A stretch of 64,000 nucleotides of DNA from Mycolicibacterium aurum (GTDB lineage Bacteria; Actinomycetota; Actinomycetes; Mycobacteriales; Mycobacteriaceae): positions 2,604,001-2,668,000 of the forward strand of contig LT549889.1 of the NCBI GenBank assembly GCA_900078775.1, written 5' to 3'. The position numbers and the translations under genes are program-made. The notes below the pieces were generated by a model. That model had not been told where the DNA came from. It searched no databases and saw nothing but the letters and a program-made list of their open reading frames with translations. Positions 54,660-63,316 of the stretch are shown here, in pieces. Position 1 is the first letter of the stretch, and each line of letters begins with the position of its first letter.

Positions 54660-55892
54660 ATGGGGTTGACGTTGGCCGAGCGCAAAGCCGTGGCGGAGAC
54701 GATCGCGGTCCGGTACATCCTGGCGAGCAAGCGGGATAAGAGCCGGATTCTGGACGAGTTGTGCGCCACGACGGGGTGGCATCGCAACCATGCCCGCGAG
54801 GCGCTGAAATCGGCGTTGGCGCCCAAGATCGTGACTCCACGCAGTCCGCGGCCGGTGACCTACGGCGAGGATGTCATCGCCGCTCTGGTGCTGTGCTGGA
54901 CGGTGCTGGGGATGCCAGCCGGGAAACGGCTGGCGCCGATGCTTGGTGAACTGGTCGCGGTGTTGCGCCACTTCGGGGAGCTGACCATCGACGAGGACAC
55001 CGCCGAACTATTGGTATCGATGTCAGCGGCCACCATCGATCGTCGACTAGCTCCAGAACGGGCCAAACGCCAACTCAGGGGACGTTGCGGTACGAAGCCG
55101 GGATCGCTGCTCAAAAGTCAGATCCCGGTGCGCACCTGGGCCGAGTGGGACGATGCGGTGCCCGGCTTCGTGGAGATCGACACGGTCTTCCACGACGGTG
55201 GCATCCGGGGCGGAGGCCATGCGTTCACGCTGACGGTCACCGATATCGCCACGGGCTGGACCGAGAACCGCTCCGTGCCCGACAGGAACGCCAAATGTGT
55301 GCTCGCCGCGCTCAACGAGATCGCCCGCATGATGCCGTTTCCGATCTTGGGTGTGGATTCCGACAACGGGTCGGAGTTCATCAACGAGGACTTGTTCGCC
55401 TGGTGCCAAGGACGCCAGATCACCTTCACCAGGTCGCGGCTGGGCAACAAGAACGACGGTTGCCACGTGGAGCAGAAGAACTGGTCAGTGGTACGCACCG
55501 TGGTGGGCTACTACCGCTATGACACCGCTTCAGAACTGTTGTTACTCAACGAGATCTGGCGACTGCAATCCATGCTGACCAACTATTTCTACCCGCAGCA
55601 GAAACTCATATCGAAGGTCCGCAGAGGCGCCAAAGTATCCAAGAAACACGACAAAGCCACCACCCCTTTCCATCGCGCGATCGATCACCCCACCATGACC
55701 GTGCAACGCATCGTGTCGTTAACCCGAGCTCACTCGCTGATCAATCCCGCCGCCACCCAGCGCCAAGTCCAAGCACTGACCACCCGACTGTTCACCCTTG
55801 CCATCGCCAAGGCCGGCCCCACCGCCCAGCCTCAAATCACCAAGCGCGCACGAGTACGTGAGGCAACGAAGACCCCTACGCGCGCATCTTGA
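54660..55892 (+). CDS. DDE transposase with integrase (rve) core
   Basis: A 410-residue transposase with an N-terminal HTH ([17 protein letters not shown]) and an rve-type catalytic core: first Asp in [12 protein letters not shown], second Asp in VDSDNGSEF, Glu in CHVEQKNWS. Such proteins occur in IS481/ISNCY-like families; I could not assign one exactly. ATG 54660 is used; a TTG three bases earlier is also open. The C-terminal residues are encoded by the right inverted end itself. The frame is intact, so the copy could be active. Confidence 0.82.
   Translation: MGLTLAERKAVAETIAVRYILASKRDKSRILDELCATTGWHRNHAREALKSALAPKIVTPRSPRPVTYGEDVIAALVLCWTVLGMPAGKRLAPMLGELVAVLRHFGELTIDEDTAELLVSMSAATIDRRLAPERAKRQLRGRCGTKPGSLLKSQIPVRTWAEWDDAVPGFVEIDTVFHDGGIRGGGHAFTLTVTDIATGWTENRSVPDRNAKCVLAALNEIARMMPFPILGVDSDNGSEFINEDLFAWCQGRQITFTRSRLGNKNDGCHVEQKNWSVVRTVVGYYRYDTASELLLLNEIWRLQSMLTNYFYPQQKLISKVRRGAKVSKKHDKATTPFHRAIDHPTMTVQRIVSLTRAHSLINPAATQRQVQALTTRLFTLAIAKAGPTAQPQITKRARVREATKTPTRAS
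55859..55891. repeat. IS right inverted end
   Basis: TGAGGCAACGAAGACCCC...CGCGCGCAT here is the inverse of the left end. It overlaps the last codons of the transposase gene. A second GAGGCAAC follows at 55896-55903. Confidence 0.6.
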
Positions 55893-55946
55893 CATGAGGC
55901 AACAGGGTGACACGCGCCACAACCGCGCCGCAGCCTGTGGATAACC

Positions 55947-57476
55947 TCAGCGAGTCCGGCGCAACACCATCACATTGTCGATCAGATGCCCGAGCTGCCC
56001 GTCCGGTCCCACCGCCTCGCGCTCGACCGGACCCACCCGGACCCGCTCCCAGCTGTCGTCGAGGTCGAGCGAGGCGACGACCTCCTCGGCGCTGGGGAAC
56101 TCCACGTGCCGGTGATTGGACCACGGCGGCGCCTCACCATGATCGACGATCAGCAACAGCCCACCCGGTGCCACCGCGTCCGCCGCGCGCCGCAGCACCC
56201 GAACCCGGTCCAGCGGGACCTTCGAGTGCAGGAACTGTGCCGACACCAGATCGAACCGCCCATCCGGGAAACTCTCTTCAAGATTGTGATGCTGGAAGTC
56301 GATGTGGCTCACCAACTCCCCCGCATCCTCGGCGGCGCGGTCCAGCGCGACCTGCGAGACGTCGGTGGCCACCACCGACCATCCGTGCGAGGCCAACCAG
56401 ATGGCGTCCCCGCCCTCACCACAACCCAGATCGAGCGCCCGTCCGGGCGGCAACGACTCCGCCACCTCGACCAGCCGCTGATTCGCCCGGCCGCTCCACA
56501 CCCGGTCACGCCGGCCGTAGTGGGCGTTCCAGTGTTCCTGCGCGGTCGGGACCGGCCACGGCGGAACCGGCAACCCCACCTCGTCGGCCAGCAGGCTCTG
56601 CATGATCGCGGTCGCCGCCAGGGATCCGCTGGCCACCGCGGCAGCGACCTGCGGCACCTGCACCGCGGTGTCACCGGCGGCGAACAGCCCGGGCACCGTG
56701 GTGCGCTGGAACTGATCGACGCTGATGGCGTCCACGGCAACCGGACTCGAAGCGAAGTCAACACCGAGGTGGGCGGCCAGGTGCGATCGCTGCTGCAGCA
56801 CCGCAGCCACCAGCACCCCGCGTCGCGGCAGCGGTGGACCCGAGGTGAACCGCACCTCGACCAACTCGCCTGCCTCGGAGTGAAATTCGGTGATCTCGCG
56901 GTCGTCCACCGAGATGCCCACGGCCGTCAACGGCGCACTGTCCACCGCCCCACCATTGGTCAGCACCACGATGTCGTCGGTCCAGCCAGTCAGCATCAGA
57001 CCCATGTGCACGGCCCGATCCCCATCCGCCAGCACCGCCAGCGGCTGGTCCCGGACCTCCCACCCGTGGCAGAACGGGCAGTGGAACGCCGCGCCGCCCC
57101 ACAGCTCATCCAGTCCGGCGATCTGCGGTGGCCGGTACTGCATTCCGGTGGCCAGCAGCAGGCGACGAGCTCGTTCCCGGCCGCCATCGGCCGTTTCCAC
57201 GACGAAGCCGTCCCCGTCGGAGTGTGCCCCGGTCACCGTGGCCGACCGGACGTTCACGCTGGTGTACTTGGTCAGCTCTGCGCGGCCGGCGGCATAGAGC
57301 TCGGCGGGCGCCGTACCGTCATGACCGAGCAGCCCACCGATGCCGTGTGCGACCAGGTTGCTCTGCTCTCCCTCGTCGAGCACCAGGGTCTGCCGTCGCG
57401 CCCGGCCGAGCACCACTGCCGCACTCAGACCCGCGGCTCCCCCGCCGACGATGATGCAATCCCATACGTTGTCCAT
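55947..57476 (-). CDS. Fusion protein: thioredoxin-reductase-like flavoenzyme + SAM-dependent methyltransferase
   Basis: A 509-residue protein. Residues 1-300 are an FAD/NAD(P) oxidoreductase of the thioredoxin-reductase type: IIVGGGAAGLSAAVVLGR, the redox-active CPFCHGWE (a C-x-x-C pair) near residue 135, and FAAGDTAVQVPQVAAAVASG. Residues about 320-500 are a class I methyltransferase with ALDLGCGEGGDAIWLASHGW and FDLVSAQFLHSK. Such fusions are annotated in other actinobacteria, but their substrate is not known to me. ATG 57476 is used; the open frame upstream is not conserved-like. The divergent XRE-cupin gene, 47 bases away, is its likely regulator. Confidence 0.86.
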   Translation of the reverse strand: MDNVWDCIIVGGGAAGLSAAVVLGRARRQTLVLDEGEQSNLVAHGIGGLLGHDGTAPAELYAAGRAELTKYTSVNVRSATVTGAHSDGDGFVVETADGGRERARRLLLATGMQYRPPQIAGLDELWGGAAFHCPFCHGWEVRDQPLAVLADGDRAVHMGLMLTGWTDDIVVLTNGGAVDSAPLTAVGISVDDREITEFHSEAGELVEVRFTSGPPLPRRGVLVAAVLQQRSHLAAHLGVDFASSPVAVDAISVDQFQRTTVPGLFAAGDTAVQVPQVAAAVASGSLAATAIMQSLLADEVGLPVPPWPVPTAQEHWNAHYGRRDRVWSGRANQRLVEVAESLPPGRALDLGCGEGGDAIWLASHGWSVVATDVSQVALDRAAEDAGELVSHIDFQHHNLEESFPDGRFDLVSAQFLHSKVPLDRVRVLRRAADAVAPGGLLLIVDHGEAPPWSNHRHVEFPSAEEVVASLDLDDSWERVRVGPVEREAVGPDGQLGHLIDNVMVLRRTR

Positions 57477-57523
57477 GCCATCGAGCTTGCCCACGCGCGC
57501 CCCGAATGCCAAGGTGATTTGCC

Positions 57524-58090
57524 ATGGAGGCAAAGAGCGTCGACGACACGGTCCGCAAGCGACTACGTGATCTGCGCACCCAGCAGGGGCTGACGCTGCA
57601 GGACGTGGCAGAGCGCGCCAACATCGACGTCTCGACCCTGAGCCGCCTGGAGTCCGGGAAGAGACGGCTGGCACTCGATCATCTGCCGAGGCTGGCATCC
57701 GCGCTGGCGGTCAGCACCGACGAACTGCTGCGCGAACCGGAGTCCGCGGACCCTCGGGTCCGCGGCAGCTCACACACCCGCCACGGCATCACCTTCTGGC
57801 CGCTCACCCGGCACGGCGCCACCGGCGGCCGGCACACCTTCAAGGTGCGGGTGAGCACCAAACGCAACACTCCCCCGGCCGAACTGCCCACCCATGAAGG
57901 CCAGGACTGGATGTACGTGCTGTCCGGGAATCTGCGCCTGGTCCTCGGCGAACGCGACTTCATCATCAAACCCGGTGAGGCCGTGGAGTTCTCGACCTGG
58001 ACACCGCACTGGTTCGGCACCGTCGACGGGCCCGTCGAAGCCATCATGATCTTCGACGTGCACGGCGAACGGCTACACCTGCACAGCTAA
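57524..58090 (+). CDS. XRE-cupin transcriptional regulator
   Basis: A 188-residue regulator. The N-terminal XRE HTH is VRKRLRDLRTQQGLTLQDVAERANIDVSTLSRLESGKRRLALDHLPRLASAL. The C-terminal 90 residues are a cupin (THEGQDWMYVLSGNLRLVLGERDFIIKPGEAVEFSTWTPHWFG), which usually binds a small ligand or metal. It is divergent from the flavoenzyme-methyltransferase gene and so probably controls it. Its stop overlaps the convergent RNase H gene's stop (58087-58090). Confidence 0.88.
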   Translation: MEAKSVDDTVRKRLRDLRTQQGLTLQDVAERANIDVSTLSRLESGKRRLALDHLPRLASALAVSTDELLREPESADPRVRGSSHTRHGITFWPLTRHGATGGRHTFKVRVSTKRNTPPAELPTHEGQDWMYVLSGNLRLVLGERDFIIKPGEAVEFSTWTPHWFGTVDGPVEAIMIFDVHGERLHLHS

Positions 58091-59169
58091 TCCAGGTACG
58101 AGGTCTGGTTCACCAAGTGCACCGAGGCCAAGCCGTCCGGATAGAACTCCGCGATGCTCAGCGAGGCCAAATCCAGGTGCAGCCGGTAGAGAATGCCGGC
58201 ATTGCCGTCCAGCGCCAACCGCAGCATCGTCTTGATCGGCGTGACGTGCGTGACCACCAGCACCGTCGACCCGGCGTAGTCGGCGGTGATCCGGTTACGG
58301 GCGCGACGCACCCGCTCGGCCACCGTATCGAAGCTCTCCCCGCCCGGCGGCACCACGCTGGTGTCGCGCAGCCAGTGCCGGTGCACATCCGGATCCCGTT
58401 GCGCGGCTTCGGTGAACGTCAACCCCTCCCACGCGCCGAAGTCGGTTTCGATGAGGTCCTCGTCGACGACGACGTCCAACCCGAGTTGCTTGGCGGCCGC
58501 GGCCGCGGTGTCGTGGGCGCGCTGCAACGGCGAGGACAGCACCACGTCGATGCCGCCCTTCTCTCCGAGATAGCGGGCGGCCGCGTCGGCCTGTCGTCGG
58601 CCCAGTTCGGTCAGAGCCGGGTTTCCGCGGCCGGAGTAGCGACGGTCCACCGACAGCTCGGTCTGCCCGTGCCGCAACAACAGCAGCCGGGTCGGCTCCC
58701 CGCGCGCACCGCTCCAGCCCGGCGAAGCCGGCGCGGCCGGCGCGGCCGGCGCGGCCGAAGGCGCCTGCACTGCGCCGTCCATCGCCTCGTTGGCCAACCG
58801 GTCGGCATGCGAGTTCTGGGCCCGCGGGATCCAGCCGTACTCGATGCTGCCGAACCGCCGGGCCAGTTGCACCGCTTCACGATTGAGCTCCAGCAGATCG
58901 GGATGCTTGACCCGCCACCGGCCGGACATCTGCTCGACCACCAGCTTGGAGTCCATGAACACCACGACCTCGTCGGCGTCGAGTTCGGCCGCGGCGGTCA
59001 GCCCCGCGATCAGGCCGCGGTACTCGGCGACATTGTTCGTCGCGAGACCGATCGACTCCTTGCGTTCGGCCAGCACCGTGGAACGGTCCCCGCTGAACAC
59101 CACCGCACCGTATCCGGCCGGGCCCGGGTTGCCCCGCGAGCCACCGTCGGCCTCGATGATCACCTTCAT
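58087..59169 (-). CDS. Bifunctional RNase HI / acid phosphatase (Rv2228c-like)
   Basis: A 360-residue protein homologous to Rv2228c. Residues 1-135 are RNase HI: EADGGSRGNPGPAGYG (first Asp), ATNNVAEYRGL (Glu), VFMDSKLVVEQM (Asp) and HADRLANEAMD. The C-terminal domain is a histidine phosphatase with LRHGQTELSV and a late His in VVTHVTPIKT. A short Ala/Pro linker joins them. It removes RNA from RNA-DNA hybrids and carries an alpha-ribazole-phosphatase-like activity in M. tuberculosis. ATG 59169 was used, 13 bases after the preceding gene. Confidence 0.94.
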   Translation of the reverse strand: MKVIIEADGGSRGNPGPAGYGAVVFSGDRSTVLAERKESIGLATNNVAEYRGLIAGLTAAAELDADEVVVFMDSKLVVEQMSGRWRVKHPDLLELNREAVQLARRFGSIEYGWIPRAQNSHADRLANEAMDGAVQAPSAAPAAPAAPASPGWSGARGEPTRLLLLRHGQTELSVDRRYSGRGNPALTELGRRQADAAARYLGEKGGIDVVLSSPLQRAHDTAAAAAKQLGLDVVVDEDLIETDFGAWEGLTFTEAAQRDPDVHRHWLRDTSVVPPGGESFDTVAERVRRARNRITADYAGSTVLVVTHVTPIKTMLRLALDGNAGILYRLHLDLASLSIAEFYPDGLASVHLVNQTSYLD

Positions 59170-59182
59170 GAGATGACGACCA

Positions 59183-59911
59183 TCACGATTTGAACCGCAG
59201 CAAGATCGCACCGCACTCCGGGCACCGCAGCACGTCGTCGGGCTCGGCGGCCGAGATCCGGGCCATCTCACCACGATCGATCTCGATCCGGCATGCACCG
59301 CAACGCCGCCCCTGCAACAGACCGGCGCCGATACCGCCGCGCTCGGCCTGCTTCTCGTACATGGCCAGCAGCTCGGGCAGCATCGAACCGGCCAGACCGG
59401 AGCGCCGTGTCCCGCAACCCTCACGCGCGCGGTCGATCTCCGTTTGCGCCTCGTCGCGGATGCGCTGGGCCTCCGACAGCTGGTTCTGCAACTCGTCGAT
59501 ACGGGCCAGCTCCTCGGACTGCTGCGCCTGCAACGCCTCCCGGCGCTCCATGACCTCCAGCAGCGAGTCCTCCAGCGAGGCCTGCCGGCGCTCCAGGGTC
59601 TCCAGCTCGTGCTGAAGTTCGCTGAGCTGCTTGGCATTCACCGTGCCGCCGGCGAGCAGTCCGCGGTCGCGCTCCTCGCGCTGGCGCACGGACTCGATCT
59701 CGCTCTCCAGCTTGGCGATCTCACCGTCGAGATCCTCCAGCGCGATCCCGACGACGGCCAGCTGATCGTTGGCCACCTTGTGCTGCTCCTGCAGCCGGTC
59801 GACCTCCTGCTGCTCGGTGAGGTTGGCGGCGCGGTGCGCGATGCGGCGCAACTCGGCGTCCACCTCGGCCAGCGTCAACAGCGTCCGCTGCTGGTCGATT
59901 TCAGCTTTCAT
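59183..59911 (-). CDS. Coiled-coil zinc-ribbon protein (Rv2229c-like)
   Basis: A 242-residue protein. Residues 1-170 are a long coiled coil ([30 protein letters not shown]...). The C-terminus is a C4 zinc ribbon ([11 protein letters not shown]...[13 protein letters not shown]). It is conserved across mycobacteria. The ATG 59911 overlaps the upstream Nif3-like stop (ATGA). Gene order with the RNase H gene is conserved. The function is not established as far as I know. Confidence 0.9.
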   Translation of the reverse strand: MKAEIDQQRTLLTLAEVDAELRRIAHRAANLTEQQEVDRLQEQHKVANDQLAVVGIALEDLDGEIAKLESEIESVRQREERDRGLLAGGTVNAKQLSELQHELETLERRQASLEDSLLEVMERREALQAQQSEELARIDELQNQLSEAQRIRDEAQTEIDRAREGCGTRRSGLAGSMLPELLAMYEKQAERGGIGAGLLQGRRCGACRIEIDRGEMARISAAEPDDVLRCPECGAILLRFKS

Positions 59912-61038
59912 GAATGAGGACCTCCATCGATATTCCACGGATCGGTGCGCACGGTGCTGACCCGCACCGGTAAAGCCTCGCCGAAGCTGCCGCGCAGCAG
60001 CGCCGCCGCCTGGTGACACCAGGGGAACTCACTCGCCCAGTGCGCGACGTCCACCAGCGCCACATCGGAAACCCGGCCGTGTTCGTCGGCCGGGTGGTGC
60101 CGCAGGTCGGCGGTGACGTACGCCTGCACCCCGGCCCCGCGCACCGTGCCCAGCAGCGAGTCACCCGCCCCACCACAGACGGCCACCCGGGACACCATGG
60201 CGTCGGCGGCGCCGGCCGCACGAACTCCCCAGGTGGTCTTCGGCAGCGCACCGTGCACACGGGATACGAACGCCGACAACGGTTCCGGTTCGGGCAGCGA
60301 GCAGATCCGGCCGATCCCGACGTCGGCGGGCAGCGCTGCCAGCGCGAACACGTCGAACGCCGGTTCCTGGTAGGGATGCGCGTGCCGCAGCGCCGCGAGC
60401 ACCCGGCCGCGCAGCTTCGCCGGGGCGATCACCTCGACCCGGTCCTCGGCGACCTGCTCGACGGCGCCCACCTGCCCGATGGCCGGCGACGCGCCCTCGA
60501 GCGGCAGGAACTGGCCGGTGCCGCGCACGCTCCAGCTGCAGCAGGAGTAGTCGCCGATCTGCCCGGCGCCCGCCGCGAACAGCGAATCCCGCAGCGCCCC
60601 GGCATGTTCGACCGGGACGAACACCACCCACTTGTCCAGATCGGGGCCGGACGGACCGCGTGACAGCACGTCCTCGACCACCAGCCCGAGGCTGTCGGCC
60701 AGGGCGTCCGAAACCCCGGGCGAGGCCGAATCGGCGTTGGTGTGCGCGGTGAACAGGGACTGCCCGGCCCGGATCATCCGGTGGATCAGCGCACCCTTGG
60801 CCGTCGATGCGGCCACCGTGTCCACCCCGCGCAGCAGCAGCGGATGGTGGGCCAGCAGCAGGCCGCCGTCGGGTACCTCGGCGAGCACCGACTCGGTGGC
60901 ATCCACCGAGATCGTCACCGAGGTCACCGGCTCGCCGGGATCCCCGCACACCAAGCCGACCGAGTCCCAATCATGGGCCAGCGCAGGCGGGTACGCGGCG
61001 TCCAGGACGCCGATCACCTCGCCGAGGGTCACAGTCAC
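59908..61038 (-). CDS. Nif3/DUF34-family protein (Rv2230c-like)
   Basis: A 376-residue metal-binding protein with the DUF34/Nif3 fold. Conserved parts are [16 protein letters not shown] (a metal His pair), [11 protein letters not shown], the inserted PII-like middle domain ([34 protein letters not shown]), and a C-terminal [10 protein letters not shown]. The GTG 61038 start overlaps the upstream stop by four bases. The role is not settled; it has been linked to nucleotide or metal handling in some bacteria. Confidence 0.92.
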   Translation of the reverse strand: MTVTLGEVIGVLDAAYPPALAHDWDSVGLVCGDPGEPVTSVTISVDATESVLAEVPDGGLLLAHHPLLLRGVDTVAASTAKGALIHRMIRAGQSLFTAHTNADSASPGVSDALADSLGLVVEDVLSRGPSGPDLDKWVVFVPVEHAGALRDSLFAAGAGQIGDYSCCSWSVRGTGQFLPLEGASPAIGQVGAVEQVAEDRVEVIAPAKLRGRVLAALRHAHPYQEPAFDVFALAALPADVGIGRICSLPEPEPLSAFVSRVHGALPKTTWGVRAAGAADAMVSRVAVCGGAGDSLLGTVRGAGVQAYVTADLRHHPADEHGRVSDVALVDVAHWASEFPWCHQAAALLRGSFGEALPVRVSTVRTDPWNIDGGPHS

Positions 61039-62057
61039 GACAGCACCTCCGTCAGCGCATCGACCAGTCGGGGCCATTCGGCACGCACCGCCACCCGCAG
61101 ATACCCGTCGTCCAGGCCGACGAAGGTGTCACAGCGGCGCACCGCAATCCCCTTGCCATCCAACCGCTTACGGACCAGCTCGGCGTCGGGCACCCGCACC
61201 AGCAGGAACGGCGCACTCCCGTCCAGCACCTCCAGTCCGGCGGCCCGCAACCCGGTCACCAGTTGAGCGCGCAAACCGGCGAACACCTGCGCGGACGCCT
61301 CCGCTTCGGCCACGGCCTGCGGTGCGCAGCAGGCCGTCACGGCCTCCAACTGCAGCGTGCCCAGCGGCCAGTGCGCGCGCCGGGCGGTCAGCCGGGCCAG
61401 CACCTCGGGGGCACCGAGCGCGTACCCGACCCGCAGGCCGGCCAGCGACCAGGTCTTGGTCAGGCTGCGCAGCACCACCACATCGGGCAGCGACATCCCG
61501 GCCAGCGACTCCGGCTCGCCCGGCACCGCATCGGCGAACGCCTCGTCGACGACCACGATGCGGCCCGGCCGGCGCAGCGCGAGGATGTCGCGGGCGGGGT
61601 GCAGCACCGAGGTCGGATTCGTGGGGTTACCCACCACTACCAGATCCGCATCCTCGGGTACCTGCGCGCCGGCCAGCGCGAACGGCTCCGTGAGCACCAC
61701 GTGTCGGACGGGGATACCGGCCGCGCCCAGCATCGCCTCCGGTTCGGTGAACGACGGCGCGATCAGCGCCACCAGCCGCGGCGCCAACTCCGGCAGCAGG
61801 GCGAAGCCCTCGGCCCCGCCGGCCAGCAACGCCACCTCGTCGGGGGCGCGGCCGTGCCGTCGCGCGACCGCCTGCGTCGCCCGGGCCACGTCGGCCGCGC
61901 TCGGGTAATGCCCCAGGTCGGGCAGTCGGGCGGCCAGACGCTCGACCAGCCAGGACGGCGGGCCGGCGGCGCGGACGTTGACGGCGAAGTCCAGCATTCC
62001 GGGCGTCACGGCCTGGTCACCGTGATAGCGCGCCGCCTGCCGGACCTCGTGAACCAC
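61035..62057 (-). CDS. cobC: CobC-like pyridoxal-phosphate aminotransferase (Rv2231c-like)
   Basis: A 340-residue fold-type I PLP enzyme. The lysine that binds PLP is in [19 protein letters not shown], with the acidic residue in VVDEAFADA and the phosphate-binding [10 protein letters not shown]. CobC in cobalamin synthesis makes aminopropanol phosphate from threonine phosphate; the mycobacterial protein is annotated as such but may act elsewhere. ATG 62057 is used. It is the first gene of the minus-strand cluster, divergent from ptkA. Confidence 0.88.
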   Translation of the reverse strand: MVHEVRQAARYHGDQAVTPGMLDFAVNVRAAGPPSWLVERLAARLPDLGHYPSAADVARATQAVARRHGRAPDEVALLAGGAEGFALLPELAPRLVALIAPSFTEPEAMLGAAGIPVRHVVLTEPFALAGAQVPEDADLVVVGNPTNPTSVLHPARDILALRRPGRIVVVDEAFADAVPGEPESLAGMSLPDVVVLRSLTKTWSLAGLRVGYALGAPEVLARLTARRAHWPLGTLQLEAVTACCAPQAVAEAEASAQVFAGLRAQLVTGLRAAGLEVLDGSAPFLLVRVPDAELVRKRLDGKGIAVRRCDTFVGLDDGYLRVAVRAEWPRLVDALTEVLS

Positions 62058-62112
62058 AGCACGACCCTAGTGCGCCGCCCGGGCACTGTTGAACATCGGC
62101 GACAATGAAGGG

Positions 62113-62778
62113 GTGGCTGACACTGTGACCCGGGCACCGGAACTGGTCCTCTTCGATCTCGACGGCACGTTGACCGACTCCGCCGAGGGCATCGTCGCCA
62201 GCTTCCGGCACGCGCTGGAGACCGTCGGCGCCCCGGTGCCCGAGGGTGATCTGGCCGGCCGGATCGTCGGCCCGCCGATGCCGCACACGCTGAGTTCGAT
62301 GGGCCTCGGTGACCGCGCCGACGAGGCGATCAGCGCCTACCGAGCCGACTACACCACCCGCGGCTGGTCGATGAACCGGGTGTTCGACGGGATCCCCGAG
62401 CTGCTCACCGACCTGCGGCGGGCCGGGGTCCGGCTGGCGGTCGCGACCTCGAAGGTGCAGGGCACCGCGCAGCGCATCCTGGCCCACTTCGAACTCGACG
62501 GGCACTTCGAGGTCATCGCCGGTGCCAGCGCGGACGGCACCCGCGCCGAGAAGGCCGATGTGGTGGCCCACGCGCTGGCGCAGCTGACGCCGCTGCCCGA
62601 GCGGGTGCTGATGGTCGGTGACCGCTCGCACGATGTCGAGGGCGCCGCCGAGCACGGCATCGACACGGTGGTCGTCGACTGGGGATACGGGCGCACCGAC
62701 TTCGACGGCCCGGGTGCCTCCGTGCCGCGGCACCGGGTGGCGACGATGGCGGAACTCAGGGAGGTGCTCGGTGTCTGA
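62113..62778 (+). CDS. ptkA: HAD-superfamily protein, PtkA-like tyrosine kinase/phosphatase
   Basis: A 221-residue HAD hydrolase: LFDLDGTLTDS (nucleophile Asp), ATSKVQGTAQ and MVGDRSHDVEGA. It corresponds to Rv2232 (PtkA), reported as a protein tyrosine kinase for PtpA. Compared with M. tuberculosis PtkA it lacks the long disordered N-terminal extension. GTG 62113 is the first start before the fold; ATG 62089 would add eight residues. It overlaps ptpA by 8 bases, so the two are co-translated. Confidence 0.87.
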   Translation: MADTVTRAPELVLFDLDGTLTDSAEGIVASFRHALETVGAPVPEGDLAGRIVGPPMPHTLSSMGLGDRADEAISAYRADYTTRGWSMNRVFDGIPELLTDLRRAGVRLAVATSKVQGTAQRILAHFELDGHFEVIAGASADGTRAEKADVVAHALAQLTPLPERVLMVGDRSHDVEGAAEHGIDTVVVDWGYGRTDFDGPGASVPRHRVATMAELREVLGV

Positions 62779-63316
62779 CCGGCGGGCTGGGGGCACCTCC
62801 CGCGTGCGGGGGACAGCGGAGCGACCCGGGGATGAGCACAGCCTGCACGTCAGCTTCGTCTGCTCGGGCAACATCTGCCGGTCCCCGATGGCGGAGAAGA
62901 TGCTGGCGCATCAGATCCAGCAACGTGGCCTGTCCGAGCGGGTGCGGGTGACCAGCGCCGGCACCGGCGGCTGGCACGCCGGCGACGGGGCGGACCACCG
63001 CACCAACGCGGTGCTGCACGCACACGGCTACCCGAGCACCCACCGCGCCGCGCAACTCGACGACGACCATCTGGCGGCCGACATGCTCGTCGCGATGGGA
63101 CGCAATCACCAGCGCTTCCTGGCCGGCATGGGTGTGCCGCCGGAGCGGCTGCGGATGATGCGGTCCTTCGACCCGCGGTCGGCGGCCTTCACCCTCGACG
63201 TCGAGGACCCGTACTACGGCGGGCCGGAGGATTTCGAGGCGGTGTTCACCGTCATCGAGGCGTCCCTGCCCGGCCTGCACTCCTGGATCGACGAACGGCT
63301 GGGGTTGACCCGATGA
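62771..63316 (+). CDS. ptpA: Low-molecular-weight protein tyrosine phosphatase
   Basis: A 181-residue LMW-PTP with the P-loop VCSGNICRSPMAEKM (C-x5-R) near residue 30 and the general-acid Asp in VEDPYYGG. It removes phosphate from tyrosines; in M. tuberculosis PtpA is secreted and a host-interaction factor. Here the N-terminus is about 20 residues longer than M. tuberculosis PtpA, with a GC-rich insert between the start and LHVSFVCSGN. GTG 62771 overlaps ptkA. The stop overlaps the next ATG (ATGA). Confidence 0.92.
   Translation: MSDRRAGGTSRVRGTAERPGDEHSLHVSFVCSGNICRSPMAEKMLAHQIQQRGLSERVRVTSAGTGGWHAGDGADHRTNAVLHAHGYPSTHRAAQLDDDHLAADMLVAMGRNHQRFLAGMGVPPERLRMMRSFDPRSAAFTLDVEDPYYGGPEDFEAVFTVIEASLPGLHSWIDERLGLTR

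Larger units (their letters stand above)
54590..55903. mobile_element. Insertion sequence, about 1.3 kb, with one DDE transposase gene
   Basis: One intact transposase gene lies between imperfect inverted ends. Left end repeat about 54599-54632 and right end about 55859-55891 share ATGCGCGCG followed, after 8-9 bases, by TTCGTTGCCTCA. Each end also has a further copy of one of the two blocks just outside or inside, so the exact boundary and target duplication could not be fixed. It lies between the 13E12 gene and the flavoprotein gene. Confidence 0.7.
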
